A stretch of 64,000 nucleotides of DNA, from assembly GCA_035578155.1 (NCBI GenBank), contig JAPWDM010000005.1:43350454-43414453 (forward strand). Direction: 5' to 3'. How positions within the stretch are numbered: position 1 is the first letter of the stretch; the number at the start of each line of letters is the position of its first letter. A model generated the notes under the pieces. The model did not search any database. It was given only the letters and a program-made list of their open reading frames with translations, and was not told where the DNA came from. The position numbers and the translations under genes are program-made. The stretch comes from Brachynemurus nebulosus (lineage: Eukaryota > Arthropoda > Insecta > Neuroptera > Myrmeleontidae). Shown here piece by piece: positions 44,636 to 57,000 of the stretch.

Positions 44636-46415
44636 CTCTTTAATCCGCAAATATGTATTATACATATTTTTATTTTAGATGACTAATAAAGATACCCATT
44701 CAATTAATCTTAAAAAATTTTAATAAAAAACTAAAAATGTAGTAACTAATAACTATAGTAATTCGTAACTATAGTAATTAGTAACTCTAGTAATTAGTAT
44801 CTTAATAATTTCTCTTCAATTATTCCCTCTTTCCTTGTTACATATGGCGGATTAAATACTATATAATTCGACAACTCTAAAAAAAGTAAACGAAATAAAA
44901 TTTTACAAGTTGGATTTACACTATAGCAAAAAATGAAATAAATTATTTTCAGTACGAAACTGCCCTCTTGTAGCAACATTCATAAATATTACTTTTCAAT
45001 TCAAAATAGAATATGACAATACAAAATACGATGTAGAAATGTTAAATTATTATCTAAATCAATAATTTTAAAAATTATATACATTCATTTAACTTTTTGA
45101 AGTAGGAAGTTTTTTTAGCTATGTAAATCCGACTTAGTTTGACACATTTTTGTGTAAGAGAGATAAGTAGATTGAACTATCACTGTGTAAGCTGCTTTTT
45201 TATCTTTGTCATCTTTTTTAACCAATCATATCTTTTTCAAAATTTTATTACCTTAACTTTTTTTTAGAGTTGTTGAATAATACAAACTTGCCAATAAATT
45301 TTATATAGTTTTTTATTAATTAATTTTTATTCTACTTGTACATAGGAAACTCCCTGGGACCAAATTACTAAATGAGAAAGTCAAAGATCACGGGCGTCAA
45401 TGTTTCTGATTTATATATTTATTTGTATGATTTACTCTTACAAACTATTACTTAGACACTAACATATTCAAACATATTTGCTTTAAAACACGGAGGGATG
45501 CCATTATATACATCTTGTGTGCGACGAAATTGTTAAATGGGAGCGTGCGATATGGGAGTTTGCTATGTATTTAAATTAATTGTACAAAAAAAAAGTTTTT
45601 AAATAATTAATTTTATTGTTCAGTATTGTATTAAAAATTAAATAATCTAAAAAAATTACAAATATAATTTAATTATTAAAAGAAAATTTAAAATGGAATC
45701 ATAAAGAATGTTCGAATTTTGTTACAAAATCTACAGCATTATATCTACTATCTCTCTTTAATCAAATATGTAAAATAAGAGATAGTAGTATTTATACATT
45801 CTCTATGATTTCATTTAAAATAAAAAATAATAAATGCATTTTTCCCCATAGTTCCTCTATATAAACTAATAAAAATATTAAGATCTTTTGGTAAAATAAT
45901 TCTCTATACGACTTCACTAACATGAAGTTAGATAAGAATTATAACCGTGTTATTTTAACGAGATAACATACTTACTATTACTGTATTGGAAAATAAAATG
46001 AGGGCGTGGTTAAATGTAGAGACATCTGGTGACAAATGGAAAAACTATTGCGAGTAGGCTTAAATTGACATTTAAAGAAATGATAGTAGTTTAGAATTGT
46101 CCATTTTTATTTGGAACCAATAATTTATTATGAAAAAATGAAAATTAAATTTCAAACCCTACCTCCAAACACAGCCTATCCCTTCTTAAATTTTAATTTT
46201 ATTCTATCAGTCGTATCGTAAAATTGGCAGTATCTGTTATTCAGTAAATTTTACTCCTTTGGTGAATATTTGAAATTCTGACCTAAATTTCAAATTTGAG
46301 AATTAGAATGGCTAGAATTTCGGAATTTTACTATAATTTATAATCTTAATCTTAAAAATTTGCTATATATTTTTTTTTTCGAAATTTAAGTTATTTTAAA
46401 ATTAGTAATACATTT
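44636..46415. other. Intergenic with small foldback units
   Basis: 44862-45282 has inverted ends AATTCGACAACTCT and AGAGTTGTTGAAT (a MITE, here called F). 45690-45825 is a foldback built on AATCATAAAGAATG and TACTATCTCT with complements. 46005-46130 is a single unit related to the GOT2-intron MITE (GGGCGTGGTTAAATG). No gene. 46380-46415 is the 3' side of POGLUT. Confidence 0.6.
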
Positions 46416-49400
46416 TTAAAATTCATCTCGTTTTGGTTTCATATTCAAAACACAATTGCAAAAAATTTTATCTTGCTCTGGTTGCGGTACATGTTCCATA
46501 TCGGGAAGAATTTCAATTGGTGAAATTATTCTGAAACTCCATTCGTTAAATAACAACGCGTGATAACAAAATATGTCGTGAGGTAATAAATTCTCTTGCG
46601 CATATTTCTGGCCATTTTGTGAAATTTTATACGCTTCCTCATCATGTTCTCGAGCCCATTTAATTTTATCGACTAAATCACTTAAATCCCTACGTACAGG
46701 TATGTAGTGCACCATTGGTTCTAGATCTTGATAAAAGAATTCGTAATAATTCGAGTCTTGTTTGAATACTAAGGAATTTCCCGCCAATAAGTATGGAAAT
46801 CGGTATGCGGCCACGGTTCCATCGATGTTTAATTGATATTTGTACTGAAAATAATAAATAGAATAATTTTTTGTTTTTAATAGGCGTCCATAGATGGCCG
46901 CCCTACTGTTATAAGATATTATTAAATATTGCAAGGGGTGTTCTGCAAGGAAGAGTGCTAGGTTCGCTTTTGTTTATTTTTAACCCATTAGTGACCACAA
47001 TATTACACATAATACCATGGGAAAGTCAACTTACGGGCTGTTTTCTTAGTTATAGGTATTTAAATATATAAAATTATAATTGAATAACGTTCTTTGAACC
47101 TTTCTCTCTCCGCCTGTGTAAAAATTATCATTAAAAAGCTTCCAGTTGAACTGTTATAAGTATTTAAAGTCTGCAATGCGTAATGCAGGTTGCCACAAAT
47201 TTTTGTATTGATTTTTAAATTTATTAAATTTTAATTTAAAAAACGTTGTCCGAGTGTTAGTAAAATATACGTTTAAAGTATTGATAAACTTCGTGAATGA
47301 GAGATAAAGATAATTAGCTGTAAAATAGTTAAACAAAGAAGGAATGAAATTCAACTTACGATTTAATAGTTTAATAATGTATGAACTCTTTTAGAAATTT
47401 TGACAAATTAAATGGAAATATAAAAAAAAACCATTAGAATATTTCGAAAAGATTTTGTGTACAGATTTTCCTGAACATAATAAAAATTAAATATTCTCAA
47501 TAAAAATTACACGATATTGGGGTGACAGATACATTTACTTTTAAGTAACGTAATCACTTTTATTTTCGTAGTGTCAGTTTAAAAAGTCCAGAATAATAAA
47601 TATAGTTTTTAAAAAAAGAATCATTAACCTTTTTATTTCGTTTTTTTTTTTTAATGTTTACAATATTTATCTTACTTCTGATAAATTCATTTCATATTTC
47701 CCGCCAATACCACGACCCAGAATATTATATATAATACGGGCCTTTACTATTATCCTGGGAAGGATACAAGGATCATCTTTGGGAATTTACTTTATAATGC
47801 CATTCTAGATCTTTGCATGAAAATTCATCAAAATCGGACCAGTAGAAACAGGACTGGGATCTAATGGGTTAATTGGTTTGATTAAATACGAATAGATGGT
47901 TCTGCTGTAGATTCGACCAAGTCAGTACCATGTAAATTAATTTGCCATGGAAGACTGGATATTTTTACGGATAATACATACCTCAAAAAAATCGAAGAAG
48001 GATATATGCGTAGTCTTCGGCCCATATATTTCCTCTTCATTCCGGAAGAAAAAGAAATTCGTCAACGAGACATTAAATAAATCGGGATATTTCCGTCCTA
48101 TAGTAATCAACTGTAGGCGTTCTCGACGTGAATCACGCCCTCGCCAAAATAGTTTTGGGATTTTTTTCTCCCAGGGTATTTTGCCAGCATGACTCTGCAC
48201 CGAAAGCATGTCAAGCATAACTCGTCCCATATTTTCCAGTGTAGCTTCCGTGATATCGTAGGTGGGGAGCACTATATCCACCGTGTCCTCACTACCGCAC
48301 CAGGAAAACATCGGTAAACTAGCCGATTTTGATTTCTGAACCAGAGGCCAATCTCCCAGGTTGACGAATAGTTCAAAATCAGGGAAACGTGCCTTTCGGG
48401 TCAACGACAATAATATTGCGTCCATGAACATCTTGAAACCGACATGTTGACCGTAACATTTTCGATAAATTTGATTATTTTTTATTACGTAGTTACAAAA
48501 ACTCGTTCTAGATGGATTATCAAATTTTTCAATAATCTTCGGTCTAATTTTATTAAAATCGACTCTGGGAAATTGTTTTAAATCACGATCTATCTGTTCG
48601 TAAGTGTTTTTACATTCGTACTGATTTAACCAGCGTTGAACGTCTTTTTCGGGACAATTACACTCTTCAGGTTGTACCACTTGTGATATTCGATATGGCG
48701 ATTTGGCGACATGTTGATCTTTATACAGAATATGTATTTCTACATCGAAACATGTGTGATATAATTTATAGCGTATTATAAAACTTCCATCGTATCGATC
48801 GAGTTGATTTAACCATATGCGACAATGTTGACCGATTGATGATTGTCCTATCCATTTAATTGTAAAAACCGCCCCTGGTGATTTTGTTAAACTAAAAATA
48901 TGAGAAAAAAAAATTATTTCATTTTCAAAAGAAGCGCTAAAAACGATTTATGACGTAATCGTTCATTAAACACAACAGATTCTAATATGGCGGACGTTTC
49001 TTCTCTCATATTTAATTTTCAAAACGAATTTTCTAGTTTTCTATGAATTGAAACCCAATTTTTATTTTTTTATTCGTGTTTGCTGTCATTTTTATATGAT
49101 AATATATCCTACTTAACCATTTTAATCCCTGATAGAAAAAGTAATAACCGTTTATTATTTCACGCACACACATCAGATGTTGATAAGTAGTCATTGGTGG
49201 CGTTCGGGAGAAGATTTTGTTAGGTTAACGTTAGCTAACGGAGCTTGCACCGTTACAAACCAAAGCGCTCTGATTCAAAAAATTAATGTAGGTTAAATAT
49301 TTTTTCATGGTTTTTCACCGTATAAATACTTAACTTCTGAAGTACAGCCACATTTAAAAATTTAAAAAACTAGGAGCGCTCGCGTAATCTTTGCGTCGCC

Positions 49401-50478
49401 AATAAATGTGTAAATTTGGATGTTTATTGCTCAATCACGTTGAAACGGCTGGACCGATTTTGATAAAATTTTATATGCACACTCTTTATACACTGAATTA
49501 ACACATGGACTAAATTTTATCCGGGTTGTAAGTTCCTGAAGGATACAAAAGCAATTATTCAAACACGCCTCACAAAATTAAAATTAATTCGATGAAATCT
49601 GGTATACAGGCACTATTTATCCTGAGTTAACACATACGGTAATCTTATCTCGATTAAAGGTTCCTGTGGGATGACTGAACCGAATTTGATAAAAATTTAA
49701 TATACAGACACTATTTATAACTATGAACACATATAGTAATAATTTTTAAATAGTTTTCCCGGGGAAAGAAGGAGAGGGGATCGAATTCAATGCGGGCGAA
49801 GTCGCGGGTCAAAGGTAGTATCTAATATATGTTAATTTTTTGAATGCGTGCCCTCTGGTTTGTAACGGTGAAAGCTCCGTTAGCTAACGTTAGGCGAACA
49901 AAATTTTCTTCCAAACGGCACCATTAATTTATTATGAAGAATATATTTGATATATTTTATGAAAATTTATATTAATTTAGGCTTTCTAGCAATAAATCTA
50001 CGAAAATATGTGGTCGGCACTAATTATGCAGTGTAGCTTCGGTTTACATTCTGCAATTAGGACGTTTGAGGTCTCATTATTTTTTTATTTTTGCCTTTCT
50101 TATAGTTGATAAATAAAATCTTACAAAAATTTTTTTACAAATTATAAAAAATATAAATGAAAAGAAAGATCAAGAGAGAGGGGTAGTAGGAGTATTAACA
50201 TTTTTTTTTTAACATTTTACCTTAGCAGCACTGTCCTACCACACCCAAATTTTTTAATTTTTATTAAAATAAAAATTATTATTATTCAAATAAACTTACT
50301 TTTTACCATTTGTATCAACAGTTTGAATAAAAAAATATCTTGCTGGCATAACAATTTTATCAGGATATAGGCCGGGACCCCATACTATTGTGTTTCGCGG
50401 GTCAATTTCAAATTTAGCACTTGCAGTGAGTCCAGTGAGTATAATTAAAAATGATAAATAGACGACTAGAGTGGACAT
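46416..50478 (-). CDS. POGLUT2: Protein O-glucosyltransferase 2/3 (KDELC) homologue
   Basis: Three exons on the minus strand, 50478-50300, 48891-47982 and 46844-46416, all in phase; 505 aa, close to human POGLUT2 (about 500). The enzyme adds O-glucose to EGF repeats of Notch-type proteins in the ER. Signal peptide residues 1-21 (STLVVYLSFLIILTGLTASA). A filamin-type domain follows (IVWGPGLYPDKIVMPARYFF, NLTKSPGAVF, DGSFIIRYKLY, DQHVAKSPY), then the CAP10/glucosyltransferase domain (GFKMFMDAILLSLTRK, FELFVNLGDWPL, FSWCGSEDTVDIVLPTYD, LFWRGRDSRRERLQL, TNFFFFRNEEEIYGP, HISFFDFFEYKYQLNIDGTV, AAYRFPYLLAGNSLVFKQDS). The protein ends KPKRDEF, not the usual KDEL. It could equally be the single insect orthologue of POGLUT2 and POGLUT3. 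Confidence 0.93.
46930..46983 (+). pseudogene. Reverse transcriptase fragment in POGLUT intron 2
   Basis: On the plus strand the translation ARGVLQGRVLGSLLFIFN resembles the reverse transcriptase motif GVPQGSVLGPLLF-IN. Only about 18 residues are preserved, so it is a short relic of a non-LTR element. It abuts the TTAA of the element at 46984. Confidence 0.55.
46984..47868. mobile_element. piggyBac-like MITE in POGLUT intron 2
   Basis: Ends CCCATTAG (46984) and CTAATGGG (to 47868), flanked by TTAA on both sides (46980-46983, 47869-47872). TTAA plus terminal CCC is the piggyBac signature. 885 bp, without a convincing transposase ORF. Confidence 0.78.
49193..49926. mobile_element. Long-TIR element in POGLUT intron 1
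   Basis: Inverted ends of about 70 bp; each carries TAACGTTAGCTAACGGAGC and CACCGTTACAAACCA, with scattered mismatches. The middle contains GAGCGCTCGCGTAATCTTTG (family D-like) and GACCGATTTTGATAAAATTT, a sequence type repeated in many insect genomes. About 730 bp, non-coding. Confidence 0.78.
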
Positions 50479-51049
50479 TTCATTAATGAAAAATAAAATG
50501 AAATGTACTTCATATCCTTTTAAATAATATTTGGTAATTTTTTTTAAGTTTATTAACTACTTATTATTTAATAAATATAAATTATTAACTTATTATAATT
50601 CAATTTAAACACTAAATCACAGTTTTTCGGACATTAGATCCGATGTCTTATCAATAGAGATATAAAATACTCGAAAGACTCTATCCAAAAACCATAGAGT
50701 TTTTATAAGAATTTTTTTAAATGAATTTTTGTTGGTTATTTTGCAAATATTTCGGGAGCTTTGATAATAATTCAATTAGAAAAATGTTTTAACTTCAAGT
50801 TAATCCAATAAAAAAAACTTTTTTTTGCAATTTCGTGGAGAAAGATTGTTTACAGCGTTTACAGTGCATATGTAAACAAGGTATATTACAATTTCGAAAT
50901 CATTAAAAATAAGTCTGTATTATTTTTAAGGTCGTATTTCCGGAAAAAATATTGCTTATAATGTTTTCGTGACGTTTAATTAACTTTTAGTACTTAATAA
51001 TGTATGATTGTAAAATAATTAGTACGTAGAAAATATTAGTCGTCAAAAA
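50479..51049. promoter_or_regulatory. Probable bidirectional promoter, POGLUT/SETD2
   Basis: 571 bp separate the two divergent start codons. It is AT-rich with no transposable element recognised. No TATA box or initiator can be assigned with confidence. It must hold both 5' UTRs and core promoters unless there are unseen upstream exons. Confidence 0.5.
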
Positions 51050-54000
51050 ATGGCTCGACGTAGACGTGGAACAGGAACCAGGGGCGCTACAGCAGCTCGT
51101 AAAACTCGGGTAACATCATCAGCCCCACCGCCATCATCAGCAAATAACACCCCGCCAACATCTACAGAAACTATCGTTATAAGTCCTAGTGAAAGTGAAG
51201 AATCATGTGGATCGAGCTCAGCCCCAATAACGCCACAACAGTCAACTACGACAACGGCAATTCATAAAAAATTCGGAAAATTTCGGTGCCTTCATCTGGA
51301 CGACAGCATGAAAAATGAAATCAGCGGTGGAAGTGATAGTGAAGTGGCGATCGAAGTTGTGGGTATTGTGGATCCGAATCAGAGTTCTGAATCGGATTTG
51401 TGTGACCGAATTGACGAACAGCAAATATTTGTTCCGGAAATGGCACAAGAAATGATCGTTGAAGAAGGTGTGCTGGTTGAAGAGACGGTCAGTCACTGTG
51501 ACCTCGAGGAAAATTTACGTAAAATCACCGTCAGTGATTATTGTGAAATCATTGAAGAGTATGGTTCAGTTCAGAATATAATTAGTGAAGAAACCGTCCA
51601 AAATGTCGAAGAAGTACACGAAACGATTATTCTCGAAGCGAAAATCGATGATGAAAGTGTTGAACCGGTTCTGTTTGAAGAAGATAGTGTAATTGAAGAA
51701 TCTAGTGAACCAAAAGAACCGGTAGAACCACCAGAACCACCAGCGGAATTTTCAGAACCACCAGAACCTCCGGAACCGCCAGAACCACCTGAACCTAGTG
51801 AACCTAGTGAACGATTGACCGCTGAAACGGATAGTCCGTGTTCGGAAACTGTTCTGTCCAGTACCGATACCACAAGTGATTCAGTGAATAGTGCCGAGGG
51901 AACCGTTCCTCAAAAAGTGCCAGTGGATAACACTTCCACCAACGAAAATAGTGAGTTACCCACGGAGAATGTGCGTAGATCAAATCGTATAAAAACAATT
52001 AGTGAATTAAAATTGAAATCGAAAGGTCCTAAAGGACGTGGGGTTGTTCAAACGAAGGCAATGTTAAAACAAGGCTTGCATAATGTTCCCGTACCAGCCG
52101 TTCCATCGCCTCCGGTGAAGGTAACTTCAATTTGGTTATTTTTGATAATTATACAGAAGCACGGCTCCACCTATTTTTCACTTTAAAAAAAATACCCCTG
52201 TCGCAGCATCCTGCATAACATAGCGAATTTCCGTTTATAAAAGTTTTTCTTGGAAATTAGTTGACATAGAATAATTTTTGGAAATTTTTTTCACGAAAAA
52301 TGCCCCAAAAACCATGTTTCGGGCATCGGACATGTCTGGCTAGCGAACTTGTCTAACGGTTTGGACTTCCGGCATTTTCACCAAATTTTGTAAAAGTATG
52401 ACCTTTTATGTCAAAGTCGAAGTATATTGTGCGGAAATTACATGTGCCCACAGATACACATGCATACAAAATAAAAAAAAGAAATTTAACGACAGTTTCG
52501 CAGCATTTTCAGTACTAATATCGAGTTGCAGTATTTTTAACTAATCCGCCGAAGTTAAAAAGATACTCCTGTCACAGCATCCTGCATAACATAGCGAATT
52601 TCCGTTTATAAAAATTAGTTTTTCTCGGAAACCAGTTTACATAGGATAAAAGTTCAATAATCTTTTTTATGTGATTTTTATCCTCTTTCCAATGGTGTAA
52701 AAAAATGTCACAAAAACTTTTGGATTTGGGGAAATTTTGGCAGAAGACTAATTTTTTTCACGAATAATGCCCACACAACTATGTTCCGGGCATCGGACGT
52801 ATCTGGCTGAAGAACCCATTCAAGATTTTTGGATTTCCAATCTTTTCACCAAATTTCATAAAAATAGCATGTTTTGATGTATTGAACTTTTATCCTATGT
52901 AAACTAGTTTCCGAGAAAAACTAATTTTTATAAACGGAAATTCGCTATGTTATGCAGGATGCTGCGACAGGGGTATTTTTTTAACTTCGGCGGATTAGTT
53001 AAAAATACTGCAACTCGATATTAGTACTGAAAATGCTGGGAAACTGTCGTTAAATTTGAAAAAAATCAATTTTTTTTAGATTTTCTTTTTTTTTTATTTT
53101 GTATGCATGTGTATCTGTGAGCACATGTAATTTCCGCACAACATACTTCGACTTTGATATAAAAACTAGGTGGTGATGTTAGTTAAGGTTAGGTTAGGTT
53201 AGTTTAGTTAGTTATGACAATATACTTCGACTTTGATATAAAAAACTAGGTGGTGAAGTTGGTTAAGGTTAGGTTAGGTTAGGTTAGTTTAGTTAGTTTT
53301 GACAATATACTTCGACTTTGATGTAAGCAAAACAAGATTAGTTAGGTTAAGGTTATAGGTTTTTTTTTCAAAGTCGAAGTATATTGTCAAAACTAACTAA
53401 ACTAACCTAACGTTAACTAATCTCACCACTTAGTTTTTATATCAAAGTCGAAGTATATTGTTTCAATTTTAACGACAGTTTCCCAGCATTTTCAATACTG
53501 ATATCGAGTTGTAGTTTTTTTGTTTTTTTTTTTAACTAATTCACCGTAGCGGCGAACATTTAAAAAAAATCATTAAAATCGGATCATTAGTTTTTCTTTT
53601 GGAGCCAAAAATATAGGCGGAGCCGTGCTTCTGCATAATTACCGTCATTTTTTATATCAGATTTAGAATTAAAATTTTATGTTAGGTGAAACAACGATGG
53701 CGACGATCTAGTGAATTGGAAGCCGCACGTGAAGATCCCGAAATGGAACAACGTTTACGCCAATTCACACACTTAAAGGAGAATTTATATCTGACGGAAC
53801 GTTTGACCAGTAAAGAGGCGAAACGTATGACTTGTGACTGTTTCTTGACGAAGGAGGAAATCGAAAGGGGAGAGTATGGCTGTGGGGAAGATTGTCTAAA
53901 TCGGCTATTGATGATTGAGTGGTAAGTGTTTATAAAAGTTCTTTATTCCCCATTAAGTGTATGTAATTGTTTTTTAATTGTGAAATTCCTCTTCTGTTCT

Positions 54001-57000
54001 GTCACATGTTTCGATCAGTATGATCACTATCAAATAACAAATGGCATTTTTGTAAAGTAAAAGTACTAATTTAGTTGACAGAATGGGAATACTACGATTT
54101 GATGACAGTTGCTTGTAGAACTCGACAAAATAAAACGAAAAGCAAGAATAAAATTTTTTGATATCTCGCTTCGTTTTCGAGATATTGAACGTTAAACTTG
54201 TCTTTAAATTCGGATACCTATATTGTATGTATAGTATGTGCAATATTTTGACAATGAGCGTGTTCCATTTAGAAAACACAAACAATACTGTCAAACTCGA
54301 AGTATATTGTCAAAACTAATTAAACTAACCTAACCTTAACTAACCTCACCACCTAGTTTTTATATCAGAGTCGAAGTATATTGCCACATATCACATTTTT
54401 AAACTGAATTTTTAGTTTTTATATCAAAGTCGAAGTATATTGTGAAAACTAATTAAACTAACCTAACCTTAACTAACCTCACCACCTAGTTTTTATATCA
54501 GAGTCGAAAAATATTGTACATATCACATTTTTAAACTGAATTTTGACATTTTGATGACAGAAAAAAAACCCGTTCAAATAATCAAGAGTTTATTAGTACA
54601 GCTGAACCTTTTTTTTATACGGTGGATAGGGACCGTATAAAAAAATTGCACAAAAAAATATATATAGATTCCAAAATAGCTATAAGAAGATTAGTTCGGT
54701 CCAGATTGTAAAAAAAAACTTTTTTTATGCGGTGGATCGGGATCGCATAAAAAAAGTTTCATCGAAAATACATAACTCAAAACGCTCAAAACCTCACAAT
54801 TTCAATAGAAGTAGCTTTTCTAAACAAGATAAAGCCTTAATTTACACGTAGAAACATTTTATTTCATTTTTATAATATTATGAAAATTTTGAAAAATACA
54901 TCTGTAAAAAAATTAAATGATGCAATAACTTATGCTCTTATGCAATGTATTGATTAAATGCTTAAAAGCCGTTAAAAAGTATTTTTATCAAAGAAAGTTA
55001 TTATAGTAAATGTTTTAAGTTTCTTACTGTCTCTTGATTTTGATTTATATTACGTATTTTAATTGCCATTTTTTTAAAAACCTTATAAAAAAAAATCGCA
55101 CAAAAAAAAAACACATAATAAAAGGTTTAGCTGTAACTCAATACTGAATATCTCCAAAAGTCAGAAAAAATCAAACTTACATTTGATTTTTACACTAAAC
55201 TAACCTGACCTTAACTAACTTCACCACCTAGTTTTTATATCAAAGTCGAAGTATATTGTCAAAACTAACTAAACTAACCTAACCTTAACTAACTTCACCA
55301 CCTAGTTTTTATATCAAACTCGAAGTATATGGTCACATATCACATTTTTAAACTGAATTTTGGCATTTTGATGGCAGAAAAAAGCCCGTACAAATAATTA
55401 TAAATAAATACTGAATAGGTATCTCCAAAAATCAGAAAAAGTCAAAATTATTTTTGATTTGAAAATTTTGAAAAATAGTAATTTAATAAATTTTGATTCT
55501 GTTTGAAAATGAACTGACGGTTCGAAATAATATTGTCAAAGTTTCAAAATAGAATTAGTATTTTTGCAAAGTAAAATATTTATTTATTATTTACAAATAT
55601 GGAATACCATAAAGTAACGCTCAAATCTATTAATAATTAATAAATTTCCTCTTCCAGTGGTAGTTATTGCGTTGTCGGCGACCGATGTACCAACAAACGG
55701 TTTCAAAATCAAAAATATGCCCAATGCGAAGTATTCCGTACCGACAAAAAAGGTTTCGGCATTCGAGCGGTCAAAGAAATCCCAAGTGGTGAATTCATTA
55801 TGGAATATGTTGGCGAAGTGGTCAATCAGGTGGAGTTCGAAAAACGTGCTGAAACGTACAGCACCGACAAAAATATTCACTACTATTTCATGTCGTTACG
55901 CGCAGACGCAGTGATTGACGCCACTCAAAAAGGTAATGTCTCGCGATTTATCAATCATTCGTGCGATCCAAATGCCGAAACACAAAAGTGGACCGTCAAT
56001 GGTGAACTGCGCATCGGATTTTTCGCTCGACGTACCATATTGCCTTTGGAGGAGATCACTTTCGACTATCAGTTCCAACGGTACGGTAAAGAAGCACAAA
56101 AATGTTATTGTGAATCGTCGATTTGTCGGGGATGGATTGGCGAAGAACCCTGCGAGGATGATGACGAAGAAGAAGGTGACGAGGAGGAGGAGGAAGAAGA
56201 TAAAAAACCGGAGGATGTTAAAGCAGCCGTTGTGGAAGGTGTCACCGAGGAGAAGGTGGTTGCTGAAGAGAAAGTTGCTCGCGATAAAACTAGGGGTAGA
56301 CCGCTGAAGAAGAGGCCACCTCGCACTGATATTCGCGATGATGCTGATGTAGGTTTTGTTATCAAATGGCTTCCTGAACATTTCCTATCAATTTTCTTTT
56401 TTTCTTTTCGCAGTTGGATGTTGAAATCGAAAAACTGAGTGCGACAGGAATTAAAAATCGCGCTCATACATTAACGCTGTCACGATTACTCGTGAGAGCG
56501 TGCGATTCTCACGATAAAACACCGAAACTGTTGAATCTGTTACGTAACGCTGATTTACCTTGTCGACGGCTGTTTCTCGACTATCATGGATTACGGCTCT
56601 TGCATACGTGGATGACCCATGACAAGGCTGATGAAAAATTCAAGTAAGTGAAACAAAATTTAATGTAATATGGTTTTTGGGATAATGTAATAATTTTAAC
56701 AATTTTTTTAAACCTGAGTTCCCAAATAATTTAATTACTAATTTATTCAAGCAGATGAAGGATAGAAATAATACTCCGACTATCTTCCGTAGAATAAATT
56801 GTTTCTTTATTTTTGTCCAGAAATTTTTCGGTATATTTTATACCTTCTTCAGTGGCTACAAATACAATAAGTATTTACAATGTAATAATATCTAATATAT
56901 CTAATATTGTATTAACAATAATAGTTACAAAATTTTTTTGAAATTTTTTTTTGTTTTCGTTTATTGGAATGTATAATGAAAAATTATTTATAAAATTTTT

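Noticed and set aside
51571..51873. Gly-Ser-rich minus-strand frame opposite SETD2 exon 1
   Set aside because: Antisense of the Pro-Glu tract in the SETD2 coding sequence.
53160..53290. Telomere or interstitial telomeric array
   Set aside because: Only two to three TTAGG units per copy, always inside the same dispersed repeat.
55896..56467. Long minus-strand frames opposite the SET domain exon
   Set aside because: Antisense shadows of conserved SETD2 coding sequence.
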